The notes: generated by a model not told the origin, from the sequence alone. 64,000 nt of DNA from Monarcha castaneiventris obscurior (GCA_026261815.1 JAMPIT010000354.1:1302001-1366000), one strand, 5' to 3'; shown: positions 1 to 11,690, counted from the first letter of the stretch. Numbers and translations: made by a program.

Positions 1-140
1 TGTCCGAACCCTGCCCCGGCCTTTCCGTGAGGAACAACGGATCAAGGGGGAAAACCTGGAGAGCTTTGCTGCATCCTCTCTCTGTCCCCCTGGGCTGCCC
101 CTGCCACAGCCCCAGCAGGGACCGGCCCCTCCGCCCTGGG

Positions 141-655
141 CTCAGGTGAGGCCCCGCCTGCAGGGATGGCCCAGCACAGGAGGGACCTGGAGCTGCTGCA
201 GAGAGCCCAGAGGAGGCTCCAGGATGATCCGAGGGATGGAGCAGCTCTGCTGGGAGGAGAGGCTGGGAGAGCTGGGATTGTTCAGCCTGGAGAGGAGAAG
301 CTCTGGGGTGACCTCACTGTGGCCTTGCAGGGCCTGAAGGAGCTACAGGAAACATGGAGAGGGACTGGGGACAAGGGATGGAGGGACAGGACACAGGGAA
401 TGGCTTCCACTGCCAGAGGGCTGGATGGATGGGAGATTGGGCAGGAATTGTTCCCTGTGAGGGTGGGCAGGCCCTGGCACAGGGTGCCCAGAGCAGCTGT
501 GGCTGCCCCTGGATCCCTGGCAGTGCCCAAGGCCAGGCTGGACATTGGGGCTGGGAGCAGCCTGGGACAGTGGGAGGTGTCCCTGCCATGGCAGGGGTGG
601 CACTGGGTGGGTTTAAGGTCCTTCCAACCCAAACCATTCCAGGATTCCATGAAAT
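141..655 (+). mobile_element. CR1 non-LTR retrotransposon, 5'-truncated 3' end
   Basis: This is a 3'-terminal fragment of chicken repeat 1 (CR1), the main LINE of birds, in sense orientation. It begins at a block related to the usual 'gaggccccacctg' of CR1 3' ends. It runs through the conserved stretch around 470-530 (CTGGCACAGGGTGCCCAGAG, then the 'gatccctggcagtgccc' block) and ends at AACCCAAACCATTCCAGGAT plus a decayed ATTCTGTG-type terminus. CR1 copies are normally cut short at the 5' end by incomplete reverse transcription, and this one carries no reverse transcriptase or endonuclease domain. The open frames across it are by-products of its GC-rich composition. I call this tail type A; most copies in the window are of this type. 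Confidence 0.88.
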
Positions 656-1704
656 CAGTGCAGCCTTCCCCCCCCGGGTGCCTTTGGGCTCAGCTGTGGC
701 TGAGGGAGGCCCTGCTCCCCTTGCTGGGCCCTGCTCAGGCTGCTCTGAGTTCACTGCTCCCACAAAATGCTCTCTTAAATTGGAGGTTGAGCTCAGATTT
801 CCCATCAGGGGACTGATTCCAGGTGAACCAATTTCATGGGATCAATTCAATTAGGAAAAAATCTGAGACATTCTGGAAGCTCAAAAAGTGAACATGGAAA
901 AGAAAGGCATCCCCTGCAGAGGTGAGGAACTGAGGTGCCAAGCCAGGGGCCAGGGCAGCGTCTGGGTTGGGATGTCCTGAGGGAAGAAACCACCTGGAAC
1001 ACCAGAAATTCCCTAAAAGCTGCTCCAAACACGGAATTGTGCAGTGCAAGCTTCTCCTGTGCCCATCAAACTTCTGCTGCTGCTTTGGCTGCTGGTGCCA
1101 GGTTTGAGGGACGGGACACAGGAGCCTCTCCAGCCTGGGGGGATTTTACAGCCAGCACTGAAAAGTCTCCCAGAGAATCCCCCAAAACGCTGAGTGAGGT
1201 AGTGAGAGGATCAAACAGGCTCCTTTTAGACATGAAAAGTGCTTTGCCCACCTGGAACGATTGCAGAACTCTTTGTAGGGATTGGCACCAGAAAATTTCC
1301 CCCTGCAGGAGGCTTTGGAATGGATGAAAAAGCTCCACTGCCAGCCCTAAATGGGGTTTTTGCCTCCCTCAGCAAAGTTCCCCCACAGCAGCGTCCCAGG
1401 GTCACTCAGAGCAGGCTGGGCATTTGTTCCCAGAGAAACTTCCCACAGCTGGCTGGGGCTGATGGGGATTGCTCTGCTCTGCTGGGCCTGGCTCAGGAAG
1501 GAGGGAGGAGCTTTTCTATTGCCAGAGCACCGAGGATCCACCCGGGAAAGGGGCTCTGGGGGCATTTTCGGGTAAATGTCCCCAGTTGTTAACTGGGAGC
1601 TGTTTGGTAACAGCTGGGGCAGCTTCCGACACTGAGCTTCAGCCCAGAGTCCTTGAATTTTGTGTCTGAGCCACCAGAGCTCCAAAAATGGCATTGATAA
1701 AACC
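656..1704. other. unique intergenic or intronic sequence
   Basis: No repeat, exon or RNA gene is recognised here. Open frames are short, lie on both strands and have no recognisable protein motif. Confidence 0.5.
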
Positions 1705-2106
1705 ATGGACTCTGGGAACCATTCAGGTTGGAAAAGACCTTTTAGGTCACAGAGTCAGCATCCCTCACCCCTGCCAGGGCCACCCGACCCTGTCCCCAAG
1801 TTCCACATCCACAGGGCTTTAAATCCCCCCAGGGATGGGGACTCCAGCCCTGCCCTGGGCAGCCCGTGCCAAGGCCTGACCACCCTTTCCATGAAGGAAT
1901 TTTCCCAATATCCAACCTAAACCTCCCCTGGCCCAGCTTGAGGCCGTTCCCTCTCCTCCTGTCCCTGTTCCCTGGGAGCAGAGCCCGACACCCCCCGGCT
2001 GCCCCCTCCTGTCAGGGACTTGTGCAGAGCCACAAGGTCCCCCCGAGCCTCCTTTTCTCCAGGCTGAGCCCCTTTCCCAGCTCCCTCAGCTCTGCTCTGA
2101 TCCCTT
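1705..2106 (-). mobile_element. CR1 fragment, 'AAAAGACC' tail type (type C)
   Basis: The minus-strand 3' end starts at a block with CAGGTTGGAAAAGACC. It continues through GGGCTTTAAATCCCCCCAGG, the 'ctgccctgggcagcc' block and CCAACCTAAACCTCCCCTGG. These are hallmarks of a CR1 subfamily distinct from type A. About 400 bp is kept, ending near 'ctccctcagctctgctctga'. The same subfamily lies in the other orientation at 49532-49990. No coding domain is present. Confidence 0.8.
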
Positions 2107-4338
2107 CTTTCCCTGCCAGGATGATTCCTTTGCTCTTGCAAAGCCTTTTCAATATTTCAGAGCTGTTCAAGAGTCCCTGCTCAGAGCTCTCCCTGCAGCT
2201 GAACAATCCCAACTTTGGGAAGGGCAGAACAGCAGAGATTCTGAATTACCAGCAGCACAAAACACTGAATTAAACCCAAACCCCGCATTAGGCAAAGCAG
2301 GAGCCAGGAAGTGCCATCAGGCCCGGTGACTTCATCTGCAGCCCTTTGTCCCTGCTCCTGAAATACTCATTAATTACATCATCAGGGCTATTTTTGCCCT
2401 GTGCTCCCTGACTCAGAGCTCAGGATGGAGCTGCCCTGGGCAGGCCAAGGCTGCTGCCTGCAGGATTCTCTTGCATTAGGGGGAAAAAAAGAAAGAAACA
2501 ACAAGAAAAGAAACAATAAAGTCATGTTTGAAATGGAGGAGATATTTTTGAGCAGTGGCAGGCAATTCTCCCCTGCTTCCTACATTATAAATGTCCTTTC
2601 TGCGCCGAATGGATGGGGAAATAATGGCCTGAGTGGTTCACTTTTATCTGGCAGGTTTTGTTTTCAGAGATGGGGAGAAAGGAGTTCATTCTTTACCTAA
2701 AGAGATAAAGAGAGATTGCAGAGTCGGGATCAAGAGCTGTGGCAGAGCAGATTGGCAGCACGTGGCCGCGGGGATGACCTCGCCTAGTTCCTGCGTCCCT
2801 CCCCTTGTGGCTGCCGAGCCTGGGCAGGGAGCTCAGCACGGGGGGTGTGGGCAGTGACCTTGGTGGCCCCCGCTGCGTCTGGCACTGAGCAGGGGCCCTG
2901 CAGAGCACCGAGGTGAATCCTTGTTTTCAGCATCCCCTGGCCCTAAGGACTAAACCTCCCGGGGAATGTTTAAAACCCTTTTCTTCTGCTGGAAAACGGA
3001 GTGTAAATAAAATTTCCACCTGCTCCACAAAGCCTTTATTGATGTTGATGAATTTCTTGGGGAGTTTGAGACTCCCTAAACCAAATATTCATTTTCCTGT
3101 CTGTTGCTCATTTTCATTTGGATACTGAGGGGAAAACGTCTTTGATGGAAACTTGGAGCTTAAGGCAGCTCCAATGCAGATCCTGCTCCCTGCTCTGAGT
3201 CTTCCCATCTCCCAGGAAAGCATCCCACAGCCCCAGCCTCTCCACATCCCTGGGGTCTGACTCCACTGGCTCCACCTGGATCCCTCCCAGCCCACGGCCT
3301 GAGCCCACTCTCAGTTCATCCCTACTCTACATCCTTGTTTTCATATAGAAACTCCCATTTTTCCCAGCTGCCTCCGGCCATTCAGCTCACACAGTGAGCC
3401 TCTGGATCAGCCTTAGGTGCCTCCTGAACACCCTGAGCAATCGGGAAATGAGATGTTCCTGCTGCTGGATTTTATTCCCCTGACAGGAATCGATTCCCTC
3501 TTTCCTTTCCCTCCCTGTTCTCAACAGAGCTTGAAATTAATTCACTTCTCTGCCATCCGTCAGATTCCCTCTCCCACTCCGTGTCCTGATGGATACACAG
3601 GGATCAGATTCCCCCCGGTGCCCAGCACAGGGCTCTCCACGCTCCCTGCTTGTCCCAGCTCCTGGGAAACAGCTCATCCTATGGAGCTTCCAAACCAGCC
3701 CAGTTGTGTCTCAGGGGTGGCTTCCCGGTCCTAAAAGCCCTTGGGGACAGCCAAGTGCTCCCCTGGGGACAGTAAAATATTGCCTTGGGGACAAACGGCA
3801 CCGGCCTGGGCTCTCCATGGCCTCAGGGCTCTTCCCACCCAGGCTTCGGACGCTGCCAGAGACCCCAACAGCTCCCACCTTGGTCCTTGTGCCAGGGACA
3901 GGGACAGGGACACACCTTGGCTCTGCCCAGGAAAAGGCAGCAGCCCCAGGGATTAATGAGAGCTCATCCGGGCAGGATCCTGAGGGGACAAAACACTCAC
4001 AGAAGAGCAAAGGTTTCACATCCTTTCCATGCAGGTTTTTCTTGGCTTCAAGAATTGTGCTCCGGCAGAAATTGAAAAGCAACATCCCCAAACTCATCCC
4101 ATCCCTGAGGAGCTGGAGGTGGCCAAAAGGCAAATCTGTAAGAAATTCCTTTTTTTCTTTTTTCTTTTTTTTTCCCTTTTGCTTGTTGGTTTTGGTCCAA
4201 ATTGGACTGAAACCAGCAACACCTTTTTAAATTTATCCCTGAGCAGAAACTCCCCCGGGTTTGCAGCTGCTCCCAAGAAACCACTTCAGCTTCCCTGAGG
4301 ATGGGGGTGGGAGAGGCTGTGAGTGGCACTGAAAGGCT
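2107..4338. other. unique sequence, no gene recognised
   Basis: This is mostly non-repetitive sequence. It holds a T-rich run near 4147-4180 and AT-richer patches near 2480-2700 and 3000-3130. No convincing coding exon is seen; frames are short and change often. Confidence 0.45.
2325..2412. promoter_or_regulatory. candidate regulatory patch (TAAT and MEF2-like motifs)
   Basis: An AT-rich, non-repetitive patch lies inside GC-rich flanks. It contains a 'tcattaattacatcatc' homeodomain/CRE-like stretch and, just after it, a 'gggctatttttgccc' palindrome-like stretch close to a MEF2 or SRF core. Motif content alone does not show function, and conservation could not be tested. Confidence 0.2.
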
Positions 4339-4612
4339 GCTGGGGAATCAGGGAATATCCTGGGCTGGAAGGGACCCCCAGGATCACCCAGTCCCACCCT
4401 GGCCCTGCACAGACACCCCAACAACCCCACCCTGGGCATCCCTGGCAGCGCTGTCCAAACGCTCCTGGAGCTCTGGCAGCCTCGGGGCCGGGACCATTCC
4501 CTGGGGAGCCTGGGCAGTGGCCAGCACCCTCTGGGGAAGAACTTCTACCTGATCTCCATCCCAAATCCCCCTGGAACAGCTCCAGCCGTTCCCTTGTCCT
4601 GTCCCTGCTCAC
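4339..4612 (-). mobile_element. CR1 fragment, 'TATCCTGGGCTGG' tail type (type B)
   Basis: A minus-strand CR1 3' end with a different tail: AATATCCTGGGCTGGAAGGG, then CCCTGCACAGACACCCCAAC, 'agcgctgtccaaacgctcctgg' and a final 'cttgtcctgtccctgctcac' block. It is about 270 bp and has no coding domain. Sister copies lie at 33376, 42700 and 44440. Confidence 0.85.
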
Positions 4613-7008
4613 ACAAGGACATGGATGTCACCTTGTTATGGGGAATTTCCTCATGGATGTGAAATGCTGGACACAACCCCTGTGAGAGCTGTGGGAAAAA
4701 CTCAGGAGAAAAGGGATACTGAAATCAGCCAGAGAGAAACTCCCTGACAGTTTTGGGCATTAAAAAGGATTCCCTCGGGTCCTGTCCTGGTCACCAGCGC
4801 AGAGCTCAGTGCCTCAAGGCGCAGGGAACACAGAAAAGGAGGTGGATTCAGTGGAGGCTCCAGTTCCCGAGGGCATCCAGGAAGAGAAAAGGGATCTGGG
4901 AATGGGGGCAGGGGTCACCAGTGATCAGCTTTGGGAGGGATGGGCAAATCCCCAGGAAGCACCTCCTGCTCTTGGAGCACCTGAGAGGTGTGGCAGTGCC
5001 ACCCTCGTGTGCCAGGCTGGGGGCAGAGCAGGGGCTCCAGCAGCTCTCCCTGCTGCCCTCCCAATTAAAGGTTCCGGGGTATTCATGAACTGGCCTGGTT
5101 TGGGCTGCACTTGCAGCTGCAGGGATTTTGCAGCACCTGGAAAGGAAACCTCTGCCCTCTCCAGACCCCCTGAGGCTCCTCCCTCCCACCAGTCCTGAAT
5201 AATTCCCTGATATTCTCTGGTCACTCCCAAGCTCCGTTTGACCTTGGCAGGACGTTTCCCTCAGTTCACCGGGACCTCAGGGAGTCACCAGAGCCAGAGC
5301 CAGTCCCTTCTGGGGGAGCCCCGGGAAGGCTCTTCCTCCTCCCAAAAATGCCCCTGCTCCTTAAATTCCGTGGATCCGACCCCAAAGTGTGTGAGCATCC
5401 TTAGGGATAGATGGATTTCCTTCAGATTTTTGTTTTCCGAGGGGTGTTGGAGGAGCTGCCCGGTGAGGAGCTGTTGGCAGGGAGGGAGCTGAGCTGCAGG
5501 GAATGAGGGGAGAGGGGGAAAAGGGGAGGGATCAGGGAGTGACCCCAGCTGTGAGGAGGGCGGGATGGCCCCAAAACCTCTGCAGGTCACACGGGGCCAC
5601 AATAACCTGACTGGCCCCGTTCCTGAGGCTCCTGAGCCACTCCTGATCCTCCCTGCAGGGCCCGGGAAAGGGCAGAGCTGGGACTGAGCCCAGGCAGAAG
5701 CCGAGCTCTGTCCCAGGGACAGCTCTGCCTCCGGCAACCGGGGCAAAACCTGAATTCCACAAACCCAACACAATTCCTGCTCCCGTGGTGCCAGGGGAGG
5801 GATCCGAGCAGGGATCGGTCCAAAGGCTTCATTGGCTTTGGTTTCAGCTTCTTAATTTCTTTTTCTTAATCTAAATAATCTCAATTTTTTGGCCAGCGAG
5901 CCCCTGATTCAGTGCCCAGAGAATCTTATTGTAAAATCTTAAATATTTGGACTGTGGCAACATTTTTATTGAAACAAATTTTGAGCCAAGCAGGGCTTCA
6001 GCTCTGCCTCTTATGGGGGCCACAATCTGGAATAAACAATTCCAAACAATTCCAAACAATGCCAAAAACAACAAAAGGAAAATTCACTGAAAAATTCCTG
6101 GTAGCTGTAGCCTTCATTTCCAGCCTGTGCCTGATTTATTCCATCCCACATCCCAGTTGGGTGGTGGCAAGGGGAAATCCCTGGCATGGAAATGATTAAA
6201 GAAAGGCTAAACGTGGATTAAAGGAGTTCTGAGCACTTCCCTGCTTCCCCCTTCCCCAGATTCCTCACCAAGCCGAGGTGCTGCTGGTGCTCCTTGGGAG
6301 CTGCAGCTCAACCTGGGGAGGCTGGGGCTGGTTTGTGACAATCCCGAGCACTGGCAGCGTTCCCCGAGCCAGAGCTTTTCCCTGTGGAGCTGGAATTCTG
6401 CAGCACATGCAGCGGGAACACAAAATCGGGTTGAGGCATCACTGTAAAAGTTCATCTCCCATCCAGGGCCTCGGGCTGCTGTAAAGGAGCGGGGCTGGAG
6501 GAGGGAGGCGAACGCGGGAGCCCGGGGGGATTGCAGGGCCTGGATGCACAAAGACATCGGCCCAGCGAGCAGGAAGCAGCTCGGGAACACCGAGGCCGCT
6601 ACATTGCAATTGTTTCTGTGTTCTGTGCTCAAACACAACCCAAACACTTGTTTGGAACAGATGGAAACGCCTCTCTGGGCCGGAGAGGCAGCAAGGCTGA
6701 ACGAGGATCTGAAACATCATTTCGGGATTTACAGGTGAGCGATGCTCCCTTCCCTCAGCCACACTGCCCCAAAAGCCCGGCAAGGGCCAGGGGAACAAGG
6801 CTCCTGTGGGATCTGGCAGCTGAGTCAGGGAAACAAGGCTCAGTTTCCCTCTCAAGACCCCATGCATGGATTGGCCAGGGGTGTTTAATCCCTGGCTGAG
6901 CTTTTATGGGCCTGGCTGGGCTCTGATGAGCTCCTGGAGGGGGATCCTGCGGGATTATCCCACCCAGCTGGGCAGTTTCCCCAGGCACTCAGCCTCAGGA
7001 ATGCCTTT
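4613..7008. other. unique sequence, no gene recognised
   Basis: This stretch holds no repeat of note except a three-fold AACAATTCCA repeat at about 6035-6065. An AT-rich island lies at 5850-6110. One exon-like segment near 6.5-6.7 kb is listed separately. Confidence 0.45.
6537..6734 (+). other. possible exon-like segment (weak)
   Basis: A stretch of about 200 bp is bounded by an acceptor-like 'gggattgcag' at about 6529-6538 and a donor-like ACAG/GTGAGC at 6731-6740. Two forward frames stay open across it. One would read MHKDIGPASRK... and end at the stop created by the GTGAGC donor. The encoded peptide matches no family I recognise. The polypyrimidine tract before the acceptor is poor, which argues against a real exon. 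This is a position to test rather than a gene call. Confidence 0.15.
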
Positions 7009-7130
7009 CATGGAATCATGGAGTGGTTTGGGCTGGAAGGGACCCTAAAGCCCACCCAGTGCCCTTGGCACGGACACCTCCCACTGTCCCAGGCTCCTCC
7101 CAGCCCCATCCAGCCTGGCCTTTCCAAATG
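7009..7130 (-). mobile_element. CR1 fragment, type A, about 120 bp
   Basis: It starts at a GGAATCATGGAGTGGTTTGG terminus and runs through the 'cacctcccactgtcccaggct' block to 'ccagcctggcctttcc', where similarity stops. Only the 3'-most part of the element remains. Confidence 0.8.
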
Positions 7131-8289
7131 GAGCAAACTCCTCATTGAGCAGCTCAGAACCCTCAGCCTGGGCCTTTCCAGGCAGCGTTTGTCCCTTTAA
7201 TTTGTCCCTCGATTGTGGTTTTGTGCCCCCTTTCGACATGGATCCTCGGGCTCCTGGGTTTGGGGAAGGTCTCACTCAGCCTGGAAGGTGTGGGGCCCAT
7301 GGGGGCCTGCAGGCAAGGGAGTCTAAAAGGGAATTACTGAATTTAGGAGAGACTGAAACCTCTCTGCTCCTCTCCTCCTTTCCTTCATCCCCCCTAATCC
7401 AAATTCCCAGCCCTCCCGCCCTGGGGGAACATTCCCAAGGCTTTTGCTGGGAGCACTGAGAGGAACTGGAGCTATCGCTACAACCCGTAATGGAACAGGA
7501 TTTCAGGGAAAAAATCCTTGTTTTTCCAAAATGGGAAGCTCTAATGAGGGAAGACTCACCCTTGGAAGTGGAAATCATCTGTGCTCAAAATGGGGCACTT
7601 AAATTCCAGCTTTTGTTGGATTTAACTCAGGGTTTGTGCTGTTGTTTTAGTGGAACACAGTGAGGTGTAACAGGAATTTCAATAACTTGGAATGGGATCC
7701 ATATTTTAGGGGTGTTTTCATATTTATAGATTACATTTGCTTTTTCAAATCCTCCTGCTTAGTGTTGGAGGGTGAAGCATTTCCAGGAGGGGGTTCTGAC
7801 ATTTCCAAAATGAAATTTCCGCTTGGGGAAGGATTTCTGAGTTTCTCTGTTCATTCTGATGTGGAAGGAAAATGAATTCCGAGAGGCCAAGGCTCCCAAA
7901 GAGCATGAATTGTGTTTTGCCTTTCCCTTTGTGCCTCTGCCCTTTCCCGTGGGCTCCAGGGAAGGCGTAGGCAAGGCTTGGAGGAGAATTTTGGAGGGAT
8001 ACCCCGGAGCCGTGGGAGATGTTTGCATTGAATTCCATGGATTTCTGTGGGAAGGGCAGCCTGGGCGCCTCCGGGGTGCTCATTCCCAGCCTGCAGTGAG
8101 GCTCCAGGTGTCCATCCCGGCTCTCCGATCCCTGCTCGGCCAGGCTCGCTCCGGGATTCCAGCGGCCCTTGGGGCTGGAACAATGGGGACAATGGGGACA
8201 GCGCCGACTTCTGCTGCCGCTACTGGGATCGGGATGGGATCGGAACCTCTGGCTGCTCAGGGAGCGCTGCCACCCTCTGCCGGGAGCGG
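7131..8289. other. unique sequence flanking the GGGAA array
   Basis: No gene or dispersed repeat is seen. AT-rich patches lie at 7600-7760. Open frames that begin here run into the downstream GGGCA/GGGAA array and owe their length to it. Confidence 0.45.
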
Positions 8290-8705
8290 GGCCGGGCAGG
8301 GCCGGGCAGGGCAGAGTAGGGAAGGGCTGGGCAGGGAAGGGCCGGGCAGAGCCAGGCAGGGCTGGGCTGGGCTGAGCTGGGCTGGGCTGGGCTGGGCTGG
8401 CAGGCGGGCAGGGCAGGGCAGGGCAGGGAAGGGAAGGGAAGGGAAGGGAAGGGAAGGGAAGGGAAGGGAAGGGAAGGGAAGGGAAGGGAAGGGAAGGGAA
8501 GGGAAGGGAAGGGAAGGGAAGGGAAGGGAAGGGAAGGGAAGGGAAGGGAAGGGAAGGGCTGGGCAGGGCAGGGCAGGGCAGGGCAGGGCAGGGCTGGGCA
8601 GAGCCAGGCAGGGCAGGGCAGGGCTGGGCAGAGAAGGGCAGGGTAGGGCTGGGCTGGGCTGAGCTGGGCTGGGCTGGGCAGGGCAGGGCAGGGCAGGGCA
8701 AGGAC
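8290..8705. repeat. compound pentanucleotide array GGGCA/GGGCT/GGGAA
   Basis: Five-base units fill this interval. GGGCA, GGGCT and occasional variants flank a homogeneous GGGAA core on both sides. The plus strand carries a run of three or more G every five bases, so it has strong G-quadruplex potential. Frames on both strands stay open across it (Pro/Leu/Ser on one, Gly/Arg/Lys on the other) because a 5 bp period without stops cycles through all frames. It is not coding. Confidence 0.95.
8426..8555. repeat. (GGGAA)26 pure core
   Basis: I count 130 bp of uninterrupted GGGAA, or 26 units, with no substitution. The purity suggests recent expansion inside the older, degenerate GGGCA/GGGCT array. 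The all-purine strand can form triplex as well as quadruplex DNA. Confidence 0.95.
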
Positions 8706-8756
8706 GGGCATCCTCCCCTTCCCAACCTTCTGCAGGGGCCGGGGGCGCTCAGCCGG

Positions 8757-8853
8757 GCTGGACCTGCCCCATGTCACCTCCTGCTCACACCACGGCCAGG
8801 CTGGACCTGCCCCATGTCACCTCCTGATCCCACCACGGCCAGGCTGGACCTGC
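8757..8853. repeat. 43 bp tandem repeat, two copies plus a partial
   Basis: Units begin GGCTGGACCTGCCCC at about 8758, 8801 and 8844. The first two differ at only a couple of bases (CTGCTCACACC against CTGATCCCACC), and the third is cut after about 10 bp. Confidence 0.9.
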
Positions 8854-10833
8854 TTGGCAGCCCGGGGGAGTTTGAGGTTTGGAGCACCGAGGAAGGGAAA
8901 TCCTGCACCCCAAAAACAGCAGAAATGCCACGGCTTTGGGGCTGGGGGGTCACAGGAGCTGCCACGTGAATGACCAGGGGTGTGGGGATGGGTCCCCACA
9001 GAGCCCATTCCATGCCTGAACCCCATCCCAAAGGATCCCAGCTCCCTCAGCCTCCTTTGCTCTGCTGCCTCTTCCCCATTCCTTTCCCTGCTCTCCTCAT
9101 CTGGAGCCAGAGCTGTCAGCAGTCCCTGGGACACAGGAATTCCTCTTCTGGATCTGTTTATGTGGAAAAAATAACAGGAATGAGCTGGATGTGGGATGCA
9201 GTGGTGGAGTGGCTGAGCTGTAACTCAGGCTGCTCCAAGAGGCTTCGCAATTGCTCTGCGATAGATGGGATAGCTGTTCCAGGTTATTTCCATGGCTGGA
9301 ATTTCACATCTGTTTGCAGGAATTGCTCTCTGGGTTCCACAAAACCCAGCTTAGGATTTCAGAAGGGAACACTTTCTGTAAATCATTCCTTTATCCTGAT
9401 TTATGCCAGGCAAATCTTTGATTCCTGTCTTTTCACAGGCACAGAACTGAATTAGTGAAGCTGGGAGAAAACACAGAAAATACAACGGGGCAGGAAATGG
9501 ATGTGCTGTTTGTTGGGAATGGGAATAATGGGAACAGCCCCCAGCATCCAGGAGCTAGTGGAGATCCCAGTCCTGCTGGAAGGGAGAGCTCATTTGTGTT
9601 TATCCATTTGCTGGGTGTTATGTGGGAATTTGGAGCGTTTTGTATTCATGGATTTCCCTTTGTATCCCAAAGCTTGGCAAGCAGCGAGAAACACGAAGAA
9701 AGGGAGAATAAGTCAGTCATGGATTTGGGATTTCAGCTGTTCAGACTCCTGGGAAAGGTGCAGGAAGGGAAAACAATCCCTCTTTTCATGCCTGAGGGCA
9801 GGAGCTGCTTGAAGGCATTTGCTGTGATTTTCCTTGATAGAAAAAGGGACATTTCCTCATTTCTGAGCCCAAAAATCTGCTGCTCATTGTGGCTGCCTCC
9901 GAGCCACCCTGGTGTGCACCTGGGTCCTCCTGGGGCTGCCAAACCTTTCCCTTCCCCTGCTCTGAGTTATTCCCACCAGAGAAGGCAACAAAAGCTGTTG
10001 CCCGGTTCTTCATCCCAGCTGTTCCAGGAATGACTCAGGATTCCATCCCTGCTGTGCTCAGAGCTGGAGGAAAAGGAGCTGCACAAAGAGCTCCTGCTCC
10101 CAGGAATTGCCCTTCCAGCCCCTGTGGCCCATCCTCCCGAATGAGCCTTGGATTAACCCAGGAGCAGCTGGATTCACTCCTAACACGGAGCTCTTGGTTG
10201 GGCATTGGGGAAAACTCTTGTGTGATGGGGCCAGTGAAACACCGGAATAAATTGCCTGGGAACGGGGCAGCAACAGCATCCCTGCAGCTGTGCAGGATGG
10301 ATTGGGATGAGCATCCCTCAGGAAGGAGCAACCTGGATGAGCCCTTCCCTGCAAAGCAGCGACCTGGGACCCCTCCCAGCCAGGATTTGTGTTAATGCCT
10401 GGTGTGACAAACCAGTGGGGATGTCCTTTATCGGGATGGGACACCCAGGGGTGTCCTTTATCCTTCCCCTGCCCCTGACTTCCCAACACCAGGCCAGGCT
10501 TGGCTGAGCCAGGCTTACCAGAGCCACGTCCAGTCTTTCCCTGTGGAGCAGAACACCACAAACTTCACATTTGTGCTCTGTCTGCACAATTTATTCTGCA
10601 GATCCTCGTCTGTTCCCATGTCCTGCTTCCCTAAATTCAGAAAAATCTCAGTCCCAGTCCCTGCCCTCCTCCCTGGATGTTCTTGGCAAAGGCAAACCCA
10701 CCAAGCAGCACAATTCCCATCTTCACGTTTTTGCTAAAATCCCTCCTGCCCCCTCTCCTTTGTGTTCCTGCCCAGGGATGCTCCATAGTCTGCTCCAGAG
10801 CCTCGGGAGGGGATTCATCCCCCAGCACTGCAC

Positions 10834-10834
<1 letters not shown>
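8854..10834. other. unique sequence, no gene recognised
   Basis: No dispersed or tandem repeat is recognised. A frame open from about 8970 to 9455 has no conserved motif, no plausible start context and no coding-like composition. Nothing else stands out. Confidence 0.45.
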
Positions 10835-10870
<36 letters not shown>

Positions 10871-10906
10871 AATAATAATAATAATAATAGTAATAATAAT
10901 AATAAT
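10835..10906. repeat. compound microsatellite (GAT)12(AAT)12
   Basis: I count 36 bp of GAT followed directly and in register by 36 bp of AAT. One AAT unit is changed to AGT at about 10890. The Asp/Asn, Met/Ile and Leu/Ser runs in the conceptual translations are artefacts. Confidence 0.95.
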
Positions 10907-11231
10907 TCACACTCAAGCACTGGAAGAAGAAACTTGGTGGTTTTCAAGTGCCTGTCCCTGATCTTGGGCCAGAGAGATGAGGTTGCAGCAGAAATTCCCA
11001 GGTCAGATCTGATGCCAGTTAATGAGCTGAGGAATTTGGAGATTGCTGAACAGCTGGGTTCAGCCACGGCCCAATGGTGAGCGAGAAAAAGGGATCCCCA
11101 AGGACCAGGAACCTGCAGATCCAACGTCAGCATGGCCTGGAAGGGACTGACCTTGATTTTTTAATAGCTTGGAAAAGCTTCTGCGGCAGGGTCTGAGCAG
11201 GGAAGTGTGGGAAGAACAGCAGAGCTCCTGT
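10907..11231. other. unique spacer
   Basis: Nothing recognisable is seen between the microsatellite and the next CR1 copy. Confidence 0.5.
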
Positions 11232-11690
11232 CATGGAATCAGGAAATGGTTTGGGTGGAAGAAACCTCAAAGCCCCTCCAGTGCCACCCCTGCCATGGCA
11301 GGGACACCTCCCACTGTCCCAGGCTGCTCCCAGCCCTGTCCAGCCTGGCCTTGGGCACTGCCAGGGATCCAGGGGCAGCCACAGCTGCTCTGGGCACCAT
11401 CCCTGCCCTCTGGCAGTGGGAAGCCATTCCCTGTGTCCTGTCCCTCCATCCCTTGTCCCCAGTCCCTCTCCAGCTCTCCTGGAGCCCCTTTGGGCCCTGC
11501 AAGGGGCTCTGAGCTCTCCCTGGATCCTTCTCCTCTCCAGCTGAACATTCCCAGCCTCTTCCCCTAGCAGAGCTCCTCCACCCTCGGATCATCCTGGGGC
11601 CTCCTCTGGGCTCTCTCCCACAGCTCCGTGTCCCTCCGGTTCCGAGGAGTCCAGAGCTGGATGCAGGAGCCCAGGTGGGACCCAGAGGGG
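11232..11690 (-). mobile_element. CR1 fragment, type A, about 460 bp
   Basis: One of the longer copies. It runs from a GGAATCAGGAAATGGTTTGG terminus through the full 'ctggcagtgggaagccattccctgtgtcc' region to the 'gagctggatgcaggagcccaggtggg' block. That block is the usual 5' limit of short CR1 copies here. A piece of about 35 bp present in sister copies (the GGGCCTGCCCACCCT segment) is missing near 11398. Confidence 0.88.

Noticed and set aside
8426..8555. Interstitial telomere or heat-shock element cluster
   Set aside because: The unit is GGGAA, not GGGTTA. All GAA triplets point the same way, whereas heat-shock factor needs alternating orientation.
7745..8777. Pro/Leu/Ser-rich frame of more than 300 codons on the minus strand
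   Set aside because: Made by the GGGAA/GGGCA array; no selection signature.
8970..9455. 161-codon frame with Cys-rich middle part
   Set aside because: No domain or signal peptide is recognised, and a 5' half of Pro/Ser-rich composition and the lack of splice or promoter evidence fit chance.
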